Translations under genes and position numbers: made by a program
Assembly: GCA_937967645.1 (NCBI GenBank)
Contig: CALBTT010000036.1
Location: 1-22,696, forward strand
Source of the DNA: an uncultured Zoogloea sp.
GTDB lineage: Bacteria; Pseudomonadota; Gammaproteobacteria; Burkholderiales; Rhodocyclaceae
Length of the DNA stretch: 22,696 nucleotides
Reading direction: 5' to 3'
The notes under the pieces: generated by a model
Told to the model about the DNA's origin: nothing
Databases searched by the model: none
Seen by the model: the letters and a program-made list of their open reading frames with translations, nothing else
Shown: positions 15,151-21,647 of the stretch, in pieces
Layout: each line of letters begins with the position of its first letter
Numbering within the stretch: position 1 is the stretch's first letter

Positions 15151-15645
15151 ATGATCGATGCAGCGGAACTCCGCAGCGCCCTCGGGCGCTTCGCCACGGG
15201 GGTGACCATCATCACCACCCGGAGCGCCACCGGCGAAGCCGTCGGCGTCACTGCCAGCAGTTTCAACGCGGTGTCCCTGGACCCGCCGCTGATCCTGTGG
15301 AGTCTGGGCAGGAATGCCTTCAGCCACCCGGTGTTCGAGGCGGCCAGCCACTTCGCGGTGCACGTGCTGGCGGACGATCAGCGGGATCTGTCGAACCGCT
15401 TTGCGCGGGCGTCGAGTGCCAAGTTCGAGGGCCTGGCGACCCGCGACGGGCTGGGCGGGGTTCCCCTGCTGGGCAACTGCGCCGCGCTGTTCGAGTGCGC
15501 CACCGAGCATCGCTACGACGGTGGCGACCACCTGATCCTGGTAGGCCGCGTGCTCCGTCTGGGTCAAGGTCCTGCTGAGTGTCCGCCCCTGCTCTTCCAC
15601 CAGGGACGCTATGCCACTCTGGCCGGCGAGACGAGCACGGCCTGA
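15151..15645 (+). CDS. Flavin reductase (StyB/HpaC-type) partner of the monooxygenase
   Basis: A 164-residue flavin-reductase-like-domain protein. It opens with ELRSALGRFATGVTIITT, the FMN-binding split-barrel start, then VGVTASSFNAVSLDPPLILWSL. It carries the HFAVHVLADDQRDLSNRFA helix and a late DHLILVGRV strand. It is expected to reduce FAD or FMN with NADH and release it to the StyA-like oxygenase. It is slightly shorter than the usual 170-180 residues, with no missing core element visible. GGGAGGG lies before the ATG. Last gene of the operon, followed by a 12-bp-stem terminator. Confidence 0.92.
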   Translation: MIDAAELRSALGRFATGVTIITTRSATGEAVGVTASSFNAVSLDPPLILWSLGRNAFSHPVFEAASHFAVHVLADDQRDLSNRFARASSAKFEGLATRDGLGGVPLLGNCAALFECATEHRYDGGDHLILVGRVLRLGQGPAECPPLLFHQGRYATLAGETSTA

Positions 15646-15680
15646 GGAGGTCTCCGGCAAAGGGAGTCCGGGATGAAACA

Positions 15681-15708
15681 TCCGGCTCCGCCCCATGGCG
15701 GAGCCGGA
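15681..15708. terminator. Bidirectional terminator between the convergent flavin reductase and MarR genes
   Basis: A perfect 12-bp inverted repeat (TCCGGCTCCGCC / GGCGGAGCCGGA) with a CCAT loop fills the gap between two convergent genes. T-rich tracts after it are weak on both strands (best on the minus strand, TGTTTCAT), but position and stability argue for termination in both directions. Confidence 0.75.
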
Positions 15709-15711
15709 ACC

Positions 15712-16317
15712 TCACTTCTTCCGGGTCTTTGCCGTAGGGGTGGGCAAGTCCTGGCTGACGTAGGGGTTGTAGGTGGCAGACACGCGCACCGCTTCGTCAT
15801 AGACGCCGCTCAGCATGCTGATCAGGCGGGCGGCCTCGGACAGCTTGCGGTCGATGGATTCGATGGACTTGGTCTGCTCTGTGAGCACCCGCTGACGGAA
15901 GTGGGCGTACTGGTTGATCAGCTCCCGCCCCTTGTCCGTCACGTCGTAGGTGAACACCTTGCTCTTGCCTTCGCGGATCTTCACCACCAGCTCGTAGGTC
16001 ACCAGCTTGCGCAGGCTGTACTGGACGTTGGTGACCGAGTCGGTGTTGGTCTGGCGGGCCAGCAGGCCCACGGTCTTGGGCGTGTCCTGCAACCCGATCA
16101 CGTGCAGCAGGATCAGCTCGGAAAACGAAAGGTCTGCCAGGCCCGAAATGTGCGCGATCTGCATGCAGTAGCGCTCGAAGGCCTGGAAGAAACGAAGGAT
16201 CGACCACTCGAACTCGGTGGTGACTGCTTCGTGGTGGGTCGTGCCGAGGTGCCAGGCCCGCGTGGAGGCGGTCGCCTGGCTCTTCTCTTTCACGGTACTG
16301 CGTTTTTCTTGCGTCAT
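15712..16317 (-). CDS. MarR-type winged-helix regulator, paralogue 1
   Basis: A 201-residue winged-helix protein. A helical N-terminal extension (AWHLGTTHHEAVTTEFEWSI) precedes the DNA-binding core: SFSELILLHVIGLQD (helix), KTVGLLARQTNTDSVTNVQY (recognition region), SLRKLVTYELVVKIREGKS (wing). A long C-terminal dimerisation helix ends in MLSGVYDEAVRV. It shares WHL-T--E---TE-EW, QYSLRKL and YDEA blocks with the gene 50 bp upstream, so the two are paralogues. It is longer than standard MarR (about 145 residues) and looks like the COG5631-type group. No clear Shine-Dalgarno precedes the ATG; a GGAG lies 16 bases upstream inside a hairpin, so translation may be coupled or controlled. Effector unknown. 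Confidence 0.83.
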   Translation of the reverse strand: MTQEKRSTVKEKSQATASTRAWHLGTTHHEAVTTEFEWSILRFFQAFERYCMQIAHISGLADLSFSELILLHVIGLQDTPKTVGLLARQTNTDSVTNVQYSLRKLVTYELVVKIREGKSKVFTYDVTDKGRELINQYAHFRQRVLTEQTKSIESIDRKLSEAARLISMLSGVYDEAVRVSATYNPYVSQDLPTPTAKTRKK

Positions 16318-16331
16318 CTTGTAGGGGTCGC

Positions 16332-16351
16332 TGCTCCGGAAGCCCGGAGCA
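16332..16351 (-). promoter_or_regulatory. Intercistronic hairpin between the two MarR genes
   Basis: A perfect 8-bp stem (TGCTCCGG/CCGGAGCA, 4-nt loop) lies in the 50-bp gap, 14 nt before the start of MarR paralogue 1. It encloses the only GGAG near that start. It could mark RNA processing or limit translation of the downstream gene. No T-tract follows, so it is not an obvious terminator. Confidence 0.4.
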
Positions 16352-16367
16352 ATATTCCTTTGAAAGC

Positions 16368-16949
16368 CTATTCGTCGGAGGACGTATCAAGCGCCATGTA
16401 ACCCGTCGACGCCCGGCCGGCCTCGTCGTAAAGGCCGATCAGCATGCTCACCGTCCTGGCCGAGAAAAGCAGGCGTGCCTCGCCGTTCTCGAGTTCGCCG
16501 ATCTGGCGGATCAGCAGCTGGCGGCGGATGTTGGCGACCTCGTCGCACACCTGCCGTCCCTTCTCGGTGACCTCCACGTTGGTGTTCTTGCCGGCGCCAT
16601 CCCGGGCCTTGCGCACCAGGTCCAACCCCATCAGCTTGCGCAGGCTGTACTGGATGTTCTGCACGTCGTCCCGGTTGAGCAGGTTGGCGATCATGCTCGC
16701 CGGCTTGGCCCGGTCATGCAGGCCGACGATGTGCAGGACGGTCATCTCCTGGATGCTTACCGTGGTCAGGCCCAGCATGTTGAGGGCCTGGCGATTGTAG
16801 CGGTCAAAGGCTTCATGCCAGCGCAGCAGGGCCCACTCGAGTTCGGTGGCGGCGGCCTCCAGCGAGGTGTGGGCGAGATGCCAGCCGGTTACCGCGGCGC
16901 CTTCGCTGGCAATGGTGGGCTCCTGACCGGGGATCCATTTTGTATTCAT
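16368..16949 (-). CDS. MarR-type winged-helix regulator, paralogue 2
   Basis: A 193-residue paralogue of the following gene with the same build. The N-terminal helical block is GWHLAHTSLEAAATELEW, then the winged helix VSIQEMTVLHIVGLHD, PASMIANLLNRDDVQNIQY and SLRKLMGLDLVRKARDG, and a C-terminal helix ending in MLIGLYDEAGRA. AGGGA precedes the ATG at longer-than-ideal spacing. An inverted repeat AAGTT-CCCT-AACTT (16957-16970) sits just upstream of the start and could be an autoregulatory operator. It is 108 bp downstream of the chorismate-synthase-like gene on the same strand, so the three genes may form one operon. Tandem divergent MarR paralogues could make a heterodimer or sense two pathway compounds; this is inference. 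Confidence 0.83.
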   Translation of the reverse strand: MNTKWIPGQEPTIASEGAAVTGWHLAHTSLEAAATELEWALLRWHEAFDRYNRQALNMLGLTTVSIQEMTVLHIVGLHDRAKPASMIANLLNRDDVQNIQYSLRKLMGLDLVRKARDGAGKNTNVEVTEKGRQVCDEVANIRRQLLIRQIGELENGEARLLFSARTVSMLIGLYDEAGRASTGYMALDTSSDE

Positions 16950-16956
16950 TCTAGTA

Positions 16957-16970
16957 AAGTTCCCTAACTT
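16957..16970. promoter_or_regulatory. Candidate operator upstream of MarR paralogue 2
   Basis: AAGTT-CCCT-AACTT is a perfect 5-bp inverted repeat 8 nt upstream of the MarR start codon, a usual place for MarR autoregulation. It is short, so chance occurrence is possible. Confidence 0.3.
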
Positions 16971-17057
16971 GCAGACTTTGGTGAGTGCGCGATGCGCCGG
17001 CGAATGTTAGCGACTTGCCGGCGGGCTGTGGGAGCAAGTTGCGCGCACTTCCCGCAG

Positions 17058-18011
17058 TCAACACGTCCCGAGCGCCCGTTCCCGCAATACACGATCGGCG
17101 AGGGCCAGCCAGGCCATCGCCTCGAGTACCGGGACCGCTCGGATACCCACACAGGGATCCCGCTTGCCCCGGGTCATCAGCAGGGCAGGACGGCCCGCCT
17201 TGTCGATGGTGTGACGGGGCAGATGCACGCTCGGGGTAGGCTTGACTGCAATTCGGGCGCGCAGTTCCCCTGGCGCCGTTTCGAACTCCACCGCCTTCAC
17301 CGCATTGACCCCCATCAGGGCCCGGCCGAGGGTGTCCAGCCAGGCGTCCACGGCGTCCTCCAGGGCTTCCGGCAGGCGGACCAGCAGTTCGACCCGCGCC
17401 CCCACCGAATCGCCGTCCGCGCGATGCTGGGCCAGCAGCGCCTCGACCTCCTCCTCGCGGCTCGCATCGGCCACGAAGCGCGGGCTGACGGCCAGCTCGG
17501 CCGCGTCGCGGAAGGGCAGCTCGAGCTCACCGATGCAGGCCACCCAGGCGCACAGGGCCACGTCGTAGCGCTGCTCCAGCCACTGCCTGGCGATGCCGCC
17601 GGCGGCCACCCGGGCGGCGGTCTCCCGGGCAGAGGCACGCCCCCCGCCCCGGTGATCGTTGATGCCGTACTTGTGCCAGTAGGTGTACTCGGCGTGGCCG
17701 GGTCGGAACAGCCGGTCGAGCCGGCTGTAGTCGATCAGGCGCACATCCTGGTTGCGGATCAGCAGGGCGATCGGCTGGCCGGTGGAGCGGCCGTCGAAGA
17801 CGCCCGACAGGATCTCCACCTGATCGGGCTCACTGCGCTGGCTGAGGGCTCCCGCCAACCGGGGGCGCCGCCGCTCCAGGGCAGCCTGGATCAGCAGCGT
17901 GTCGATGGCCAGCCCGGGCGGGCACCCCTCCACCACACAGCCGATCGCGGGCCCGTGGCTTTCACCGAAGGAGGTGACACGGAAGAGCGTGCCGAAACTG
18001 TTTCCTGCCAT
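17058..18011 (-). CDS. Chorismate synthase homologue lacking the FMN-binding loop
   Basis: A 317-residue AroC homologue; normal AroC is about 360. The first 150 residues are well kept: MAGNSFGTLFRVTSFGESHG with catalytic-type His19, then FRPGHAEYTY with His106, and GGGRASARETAARVAAG. The C-terminal RDPCVGIRAVP (284-294) is also kept. Between VEF (243) and AVKPT (255) only 11 residues remain, where E. coli AroC has 45. The lost part holds the DGF-SNHAGGILGGISSGQ segment that helps bind FMN. The PGTSR loop after RRRP is also changed (PRLAG). The frame is intact with no stop or shift. It may be a pseudoenzyme or have a changed reaction; normal chorismate synthase activity is doubtful. It lies upstream of two MarR genes and divergent from the hydrolase operon. 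Confidence 0.85.
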   Translation of the reverse strand: MAGNSFGTLFRVTSFGESHGPAIGCVVEGCPPGLAIDTLLIQAALERRRPRLAGALSQRSEPDQVEILSGVFDGRSTGQPIALLIRNQDVRLIDYSRLDRLFRPGHAEYTYWHKYGINDHRGGGRASARETAARVAAGGIARQWLEQRYDVALCAWVACIGELELPFRDAAELAVSPRFVADASREEEVEALLAQHRADGDSVGARVELLVRLPEALEDAVDAWLDTLGRALMGVNAVKAVEFETAPGELRARIAVKPTPSVHLPRHTIDKAGRPALLMTRGKRDPCVGIRAVPVLEAMAWLALADRVLRERALGTC

Positions 18012-18017
18012 GGGGGC

Positions 18018-18046
18018 ATTTTATCGCACGAGGGACGATCAATCAA
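18018..18046 (-). promoter_or_regulatory. Sigma70 promoter placed for a leaderless chorismate-synthase-like mRNA
   Basis: On the minus strand TTGATT (18046-18041), a 17-bp spacer and TAAAAT (18023-18018) are followed after only six bases by the ATG. No Shine-Dalgarno sequence is present. Transcription would start at or within a base or two of the start codon, giving a leaderless message. Confidence 0.6.
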
Positions 18047-18075
18047 AAAAACGAAGAGAAATAAAAGACTTTTTC

Positions 18076-18094
18076 AATTAACTTTTAGTTGATT
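18076..18094. promoter_or_regulatory. Palindromic candidate operator in the divergent promoter region
   Basis: AATTAACT-TTT-AGTTGATT is an inverted repeat with 7 of 8 matching positions. It lies five bases before the hydrolase -35 element and 30 bp upstream of the chorismate-synthase-like -35. A dimeric regulator here, for example one of the neighbouring MarR proteins, could control both directions. Binding is inferred. Confidence 0.45.
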
Positions 18095-18099
18095 TTATG

Positions 18100-18127
18100 T
18101 TGACATCAAACTTGATCGAGCCATAAC
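18100..18127 (+). promoter_or_regulatory. Predicted sigma70 promoter of the hydrolase operon
   Basis: A perfect TTGACA -35 (18100-18105), 16-bp spacer and CATAAC (18122-18127) as -10. The leader would be about 55 nt before the hydrolase ATG. Confidence 0.5.
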
Positions 18128-18188
18128 CTTTGCCATCGCGCACGTCTTCCAGTGCGTTATCGACGACCCCTCCCAGGAGCCCCTCCCC

Positions 18189-19019
18189 ATGACGCAGAAC
18201 CCAGAAATCGCCCGGCAGCTCACCGTCGGCACCATCACCACCAACTACCACGACGAGGGCACCGGCTTCCCCGTCACCCTGCTGCACGGCTCCGGCGCCG
18301 GCGTCACCGCGTGGGCCAACTGGCGCGGCGCCATCCCGGTGCTGGCCGCCCAGCGCCGCGTGATCGCCCCCGACCTGGTCGGCTTCGGCTACACCGAGGC
18401 ACCGGCCGACATCGAGTACACGCTGATGGACACCTGGGTGGACCAGATCATCGGCCTGCTCGACGCCCTGAAGATCGAACGCACCGACCTGGTCGGCAAC
18501 TCCTTCGGCGGCACCCTCAGCCTGGCCCTGGCGATCCGCCACCCGGAGCGCATCCGCCGCATCGTGCTGATGGGCAGCGGCGGCCAGCCCTTCCCCTTCA
18601 CGCCCGAGCTGGACGCCCTGTGGGGTTACACCCCGTCCATCGAGAACATGAAGAAGATCCTGGACATCATGGCCTTCGACCGCTCCATCGTGACCGACGA
18701 GCTGGCCGAGCTGCGCTACCGCGCCACCGCCCGCCCCGGCGTGCAGGAGCGCTTCGAGAAGGTCTTCCCGCCGCCGCGCCAGCGCTGGTGTGATGCCCAG
18801 ATCATGTCCGACGCCGACCTGGCCGCCCTGAAGAACGAAGTGCTGATCATCCACGGCCGCGACGACCGCGTCGTGCCGCTGGACGTGTCCCTCAAGCTCG
18901 CCGCCAAGATCGACCGCTCGCAACTCCACGTCTTCGGCCGCTGCGGCCACTGGACGCAGATCGAGCACGGCGCCCGCTTCATCAAGCTGGTCCAGGACTT
19001 CCTGGCCGAAGCCGACTGA
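18189..19019 (+). CDS. Meta-cleavage-product hydrolase (2-hydroxymuconic semialdehyde hydrolase type)
   Basis: A 276-residue alpha/beta hydrolase of the XylF/DmpD/TodF C-C bond hydrolase family. The oxyanion-hole segment is LLHGSGAGVTAWANW (31-45), then RRVIAPDLVGFGYTE. The nucleophile elbow is GNSFGG with Ser105. The acid is Asp226 in HGRDDRVVP and the base His254 in GRCGHWTQIEH. The chain ends DFLAEAD. WGYTPS and FPPPRQ, seen in XylF-type enzymes, are present. It should hydrolyse the vinylogous 1,5-diketone or aldehyde made by extradiol cleavage, releasing a carboxylic acid and 2-hydroxypenta-2,4-dienoate. The matching extradiol enzyme is probably the one at 7624-8490, though that gene lies 10 kb away in another operon. 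AGGAG lies nine bases before the ATG. Downstream dienoate-pathway genes are not in the window. Confidence 0.93.
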   Translation: MTQNPEIARQLTVGTITTNYHDEGTGFPVTLLHGSGAGVTAWANWRGAIPVLAAQRRVIAPDLVGFGYTEAPADIEYTLMDTWVDQIIGLLDALKIERTDLVGNSFGGTLSLALAIRHPERIRRIVLMGSGGQPFPFTPELDALWGYTPSIENMKKILDIMAFDRSIVTDELAELRYRATARPGVQERFEKVFPPPRQRWCDAQIMSDADLAALKNEVLIIHGRDDRVVPLDVSLKLAAKIDRSQLHVFGRCGHWTQIEHGARFIKLVQDFLAEAD

Positions 19020-19038
19020 CCCGACCGGGAGCACCGCC

Positions 19039-19620
19039 ATGAGCCACCCGCTTCAAGCCGCCATCACCCTCGAACCGGCCGCCATCGACTACCTCCGGCC
19101 GATCGTCGCGAAGCAGCCGCCCGGCTGCCTCGGCGTCCGCGTCTATGTGCTCCACCCCGGCACCTCCCTGGCCCATGCGGGCCTGGGCTATGCACGGGAG
19201 GGCGAGCACCCGGAAGAGGTGCCGATGGATGTGGCCGGCCTGCAGGTCTTCTACAACCCGGCCCACGTGGACTTCCTGCGGGATCTCCGGGTGAGCTGCC
19301 AGAAGACCGACACCGGCCAACGCCTGAAGCTGGTGGCTCCGCACATCAAGGAGAGCATCGCGCCACCCGCCGATGCGCCGCTGGAACGCCAGATCAGCTA
19401 CTTCCTGGAAACCGACATCAACCCCCAGCTGGCCGAGCACCAGGGCTCCATCGTGCTGCACGCGCTCGAGAACGGCGACACGGCCCTGCTCAAGTTCGGC
19501 GGCAGCTGCCACGGCTGCGGCAGCGCCGACCTGACCCTCACGGACTTCATCAGCGTGCGCCTGCGGGAACGCTTCCCCGAGATCACCGAGGTGCGCGCCC
19601 TCGCCCACACCCATGCCTGA
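19039..19620 (+). CDS. NfuA-like Fe-S cluster carrier
   Basis: A 193-residue protein with the NfuA layout. The N-terminal degenerate HesB/A-type domain (about 1-100, GVRVYVLHPGTSLAHAGLGY) is joined to a C-terminal NifU-like domain starting near ISYFLETDINPQLAEHQG. The latter has the cluster-binding CxxC at Cys157 and Cys160 (FGGSCHGCGSADLTL). Two such domains in a dimer bridge a [4Fe-4S] cluster and deliver it to client enzymes. GGGAG precedes the ATG. It lies 19 bp after the hydrolase gene, so it is co-expressed with the catabolic genes, and it overlaps the next gene. Serving the Rieske or ferredoxin proteins is possible but speculative, because those carry [2Fe-2S] clusters. The housekeeping nfuA may lie elsewhere. 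Confidence 0.85.
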   Translation: MSHPLQAAITLEPAAIDYLRPIVAKQPPGCLGVRVYVLHPGTSLAHAGLGYAREGEHPEEVPMDVAGLQVFYNPAHVDFLRDLRVSCQKTDTGQRLKLVAPHIKESIAPPADAPLERQISYFLETDINPQLAEHQGSIVLHALENGDTALLKFGGSCHGCGSADLTLTDFISVRLRERFPEITEVRALAHTHA

Positions 19621-20515
19621 GACCATGCTGCCTGACCTGATCGCCCGCCTCGACCGCATCGCCGACCTGCTCGAACGCCACACCCCGCCCGCCGGCCCGA
19701 CCGTGGACCGGCTCGACGAGGCGGTGGCCTTCCTGTGGCGGCGCGACCGCGGCTGGGGCGGCGCCGCCCACCTGGTGCCGGTGCGCGACCCGCTGTTCGT
19801 GCGCTTCGACCAGCTGCGCAACATCGACGGACCGCGCAGCCTGGTGGAACGCAACACCCGCCAGTTCGTGCAGGGCCTGCCCGCCAACAACGTGCTGATG
19901 ACCGGCGCCCGTGGCACCGGCAAGTCATCCCTGGTGCGGGCCTGCCTGGAAGCCTTCCATCAGGACGGCCTGCGCCTGATCGAGGTGGAGAAGCAGCATC
20001 TGGACGACCTGCCCGAGATCGTCGACCGGGTGCGCCGCCGCCCGGAGCGCTTCATCATCTTCTGCGACGACCTGTCCTTCGAAGACGGCGAGACCGGCTA
20101 CAAGGGCCTCAAGACGGTGCTCGACGGCTCCATCGCCGGCCCCTCGGCCAACGTGCTGATCTACGCCACCTCGAACCGCCGCCACCTGGTCACCGAACGT
20201 GCCGCGGACAACCTCAGCCACTACCGCGACGATTCGGGCGAGCTGCACCCGGGCGACACGGTGGAGGAGAAGACCTCCCTGTCCGAGCGCTTCGGGCTGT
20301 GGACCCACTTCTACTCCTTCTCCCAAGACGAGTACCTGGAAGTGGTCGCCCAGTGGCTGGGGCATTACGGCTACCCGGCAGCGACCATCGAGGCGGCCCG
20401 TCAGGAGGCCCTCCAGTGGGCCCTCTCCCGCGGCGCCCGCTCGGGCCGCATCGCCCGCCAGTTCGCCAGCGACTACGCTGGGCGCCACCCGCAGGCGGCC
20501 CCCGCGCCGGCCTGA
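19613..20515 (+). CDS. DUF815-family P-loop ATPase
   Basis: A 300-residue AAA+-like protein of the DUF815 family. Walker A is GARGTGKSS (about residues 99-107). Walker B is FIIFCDDLSFE (about 147-157), followed by the DUF815 hallmark GYKGLKTVLDGS, a sensor-1-like LIYATSNRRHL and ERFGLWTHFYSF. Its start overlaps the end of the NfuA gene by 8 bp (ATGCCTGA). A second in-frame ATG four codons on is also possible; neither has a good Shine-Dalgarno, which fits translational coupling to NfuA. Function of the family is not established. It is likely the last gene of the hydrolase operon and converges on the next gene with only 4 bp between. Confidence 0.87.
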   Translation: MPETMLPDLIARLDRIADLLERHTPPAGPTVDRLDEAVAFLWRRDRGWGGAAHLVPVRDPLFVRFDQLRNIDGPRSLVERNTRQFVQGLPANNVLMTGARGTGKSSLVRACLEAFHQDGLRLIEVEKQHLDDLPEIVDRVRRRPERFIIFCDDLSFEDGETGYKGLKTVLDGSIAGPSANVLIYATSNRRHLVTERAADNLSHYRDDSGELHPGDTVEEKTSLSERFGLWTHFYSFSQDEYLEVVAQWLGHYGYPAATIEAARQEALQWALSRGARSGRIARQFASDYAGRHPQAAPAPA

Positions 20516-20519
20516 GCCC

Positions 20520-21548
20520 TCAGCCCTGCCCGCCTCCACCGCCCTGCGCCTGGGCGCGGCGGGCGTAGCGGTTGGCCAGCATCGAGCAGATGATCAGCTG
20601 GATCTGGTGGTAGAACATGATCGGCAGCAACACCAGCCCGATCGACGGGCTGGCGCCGAACAGCAGCTTGGCCATCGGCACGCCGGAGGCCAGGGTCTTC
20701 TTGGAGGCACAGAACACCGTGGCGATCTCGTCCGGCGTGGCCATGCCGAGCCGTCGCGCCGTCCAGGTGGTGAGGGCCAGCACGACCAGCAGCAGGCCGG
20801 CCGCACCGAGCGCGGCGATGAGCAGCACGTCCACCCCGTTGTCACGCCACAGGCCCGCCGCCACCCCGTCGCAGAAGGCGGTGAACACCAGCATCACGAT
20901 CACCCAGCGGTCGAGCAGGTGGGTCACATGGCGGTGACGCACATGCCAGGCATGCAGCAGCGGACGCAGCAGCATGCCCGCGGCCAGGGGCACCACGAGC
21001 AGCCGGACGATGCCCAGCACGGTCTCCATGAAAGGCAGCGCCCGCCCGTCCGCGTGGGCGAAGAAGCCGACGATCAGCGGCGTCAGCACGATGCCGAGCA
21101 GGCTCGACAGGGTTGCGTTGAAGATCGCCGCCGGCACATTGCCCCGGGCCAGCCCGGTCAGCGCCACCGACGACGAGATGGTGGACGGCAGCGCGCACAG
21201 GTAACAGAAACCCAGGGCCAGATCCCGCGGCAGATGGGCCCCCGCCAGCGCATCCACGGCCCACCAGATCAGCGGAAAGAGGGCAAAGGTGGTGAGCTGC
21301 ACCACCGCATGCACCTTCCAGCCCCGCATGCCCTGCACCAGGCTCGCCACCGACAGACCCAGCCCGTGCAGGAAGAACACGATGGCAATGCCGATTCCGG
21401 CCACCTTCTCACCGTGCAACACACCGCCTGTCCGCCCGAGATCGGGAAAGAAGCTGGCCACCACCACCGACCCCACCAGCGCCAGCAGGAACCACTCGGA
21501 CTTCAGACGCAGGCACAATCGCCGCCAGGGGGAAGAGCTGCTTTCCAT
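20520..21548 (-). CDS. Bile acid:sodium symporter family (SBF-like) transporter
   Basis: A 342-residue integral membrane protein of the SBF-like/DUF4137 group (YfeH type), with about ten membrane segments: EWFLLALVGSVVVASFF, GIGIAIVFFLHGLGL, LALGFCYLCALPSTISSSVAL and others. It has the conserved CALPSTISSSVALTGLARGN cross-over motif and TVFCASKKTLASGVPMAKLLF near the C-terminus. It should import an organic anion with sodium; the substrate is unknown. It is divergent from an AraC-type gene 99 bp away, which probably controls it. Convergence with the DUF815 gene suggests it is outside the catabolic cluster. Confidence 0.9.
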   Translation of the reverse strand: MESSSSPWRRLCLRLKSEWFLLALVGSVVVASFFPDLGRTGGVLHGEKVAGIGIAIVFFLHGLGLSVASLVQGMRGWKVHAVVQLTTFALFPLIWWAVDALAGAHLPRDLALGFCYLCALPSTISSSVALTGLARGNVPAAIFNATLSSLLGIVLTPLIVGFFAHADGRALPFMETVLGIVRLLVVPLAAGMLLRPLLHAWHVRHRHVTHLLDRWVIVMLVFTAFCDGVAAGLWRDNGVDVLLIAALGAAGLLLVVLALTTWTARRLGMATPDEIATVFCASKKTLASGVPMAKLLFGASPSIGLVLLPIMFYHQIQLIICSMLANRYARRAQAQGGGGGQG

Positions 21549-21647
21549 GAACGCATCACCGCAAAGATTGGAAAGCCGACTCTAGGCCAGGCACGCTCGA
21601 CGCTCTAACGGCATCGAGCCATGGAATAGCGAAAAACGGACAAGGCC

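Noticed and set aside
17058..18011. Frameshift or sequencing error as explanation of the short AroC homologue
   Set aside because: The sequence on both sides of the gap is in one frame, with no stop and no recognisable remnant of the missing loop in another frame, so a clean in-frame loss fits better.
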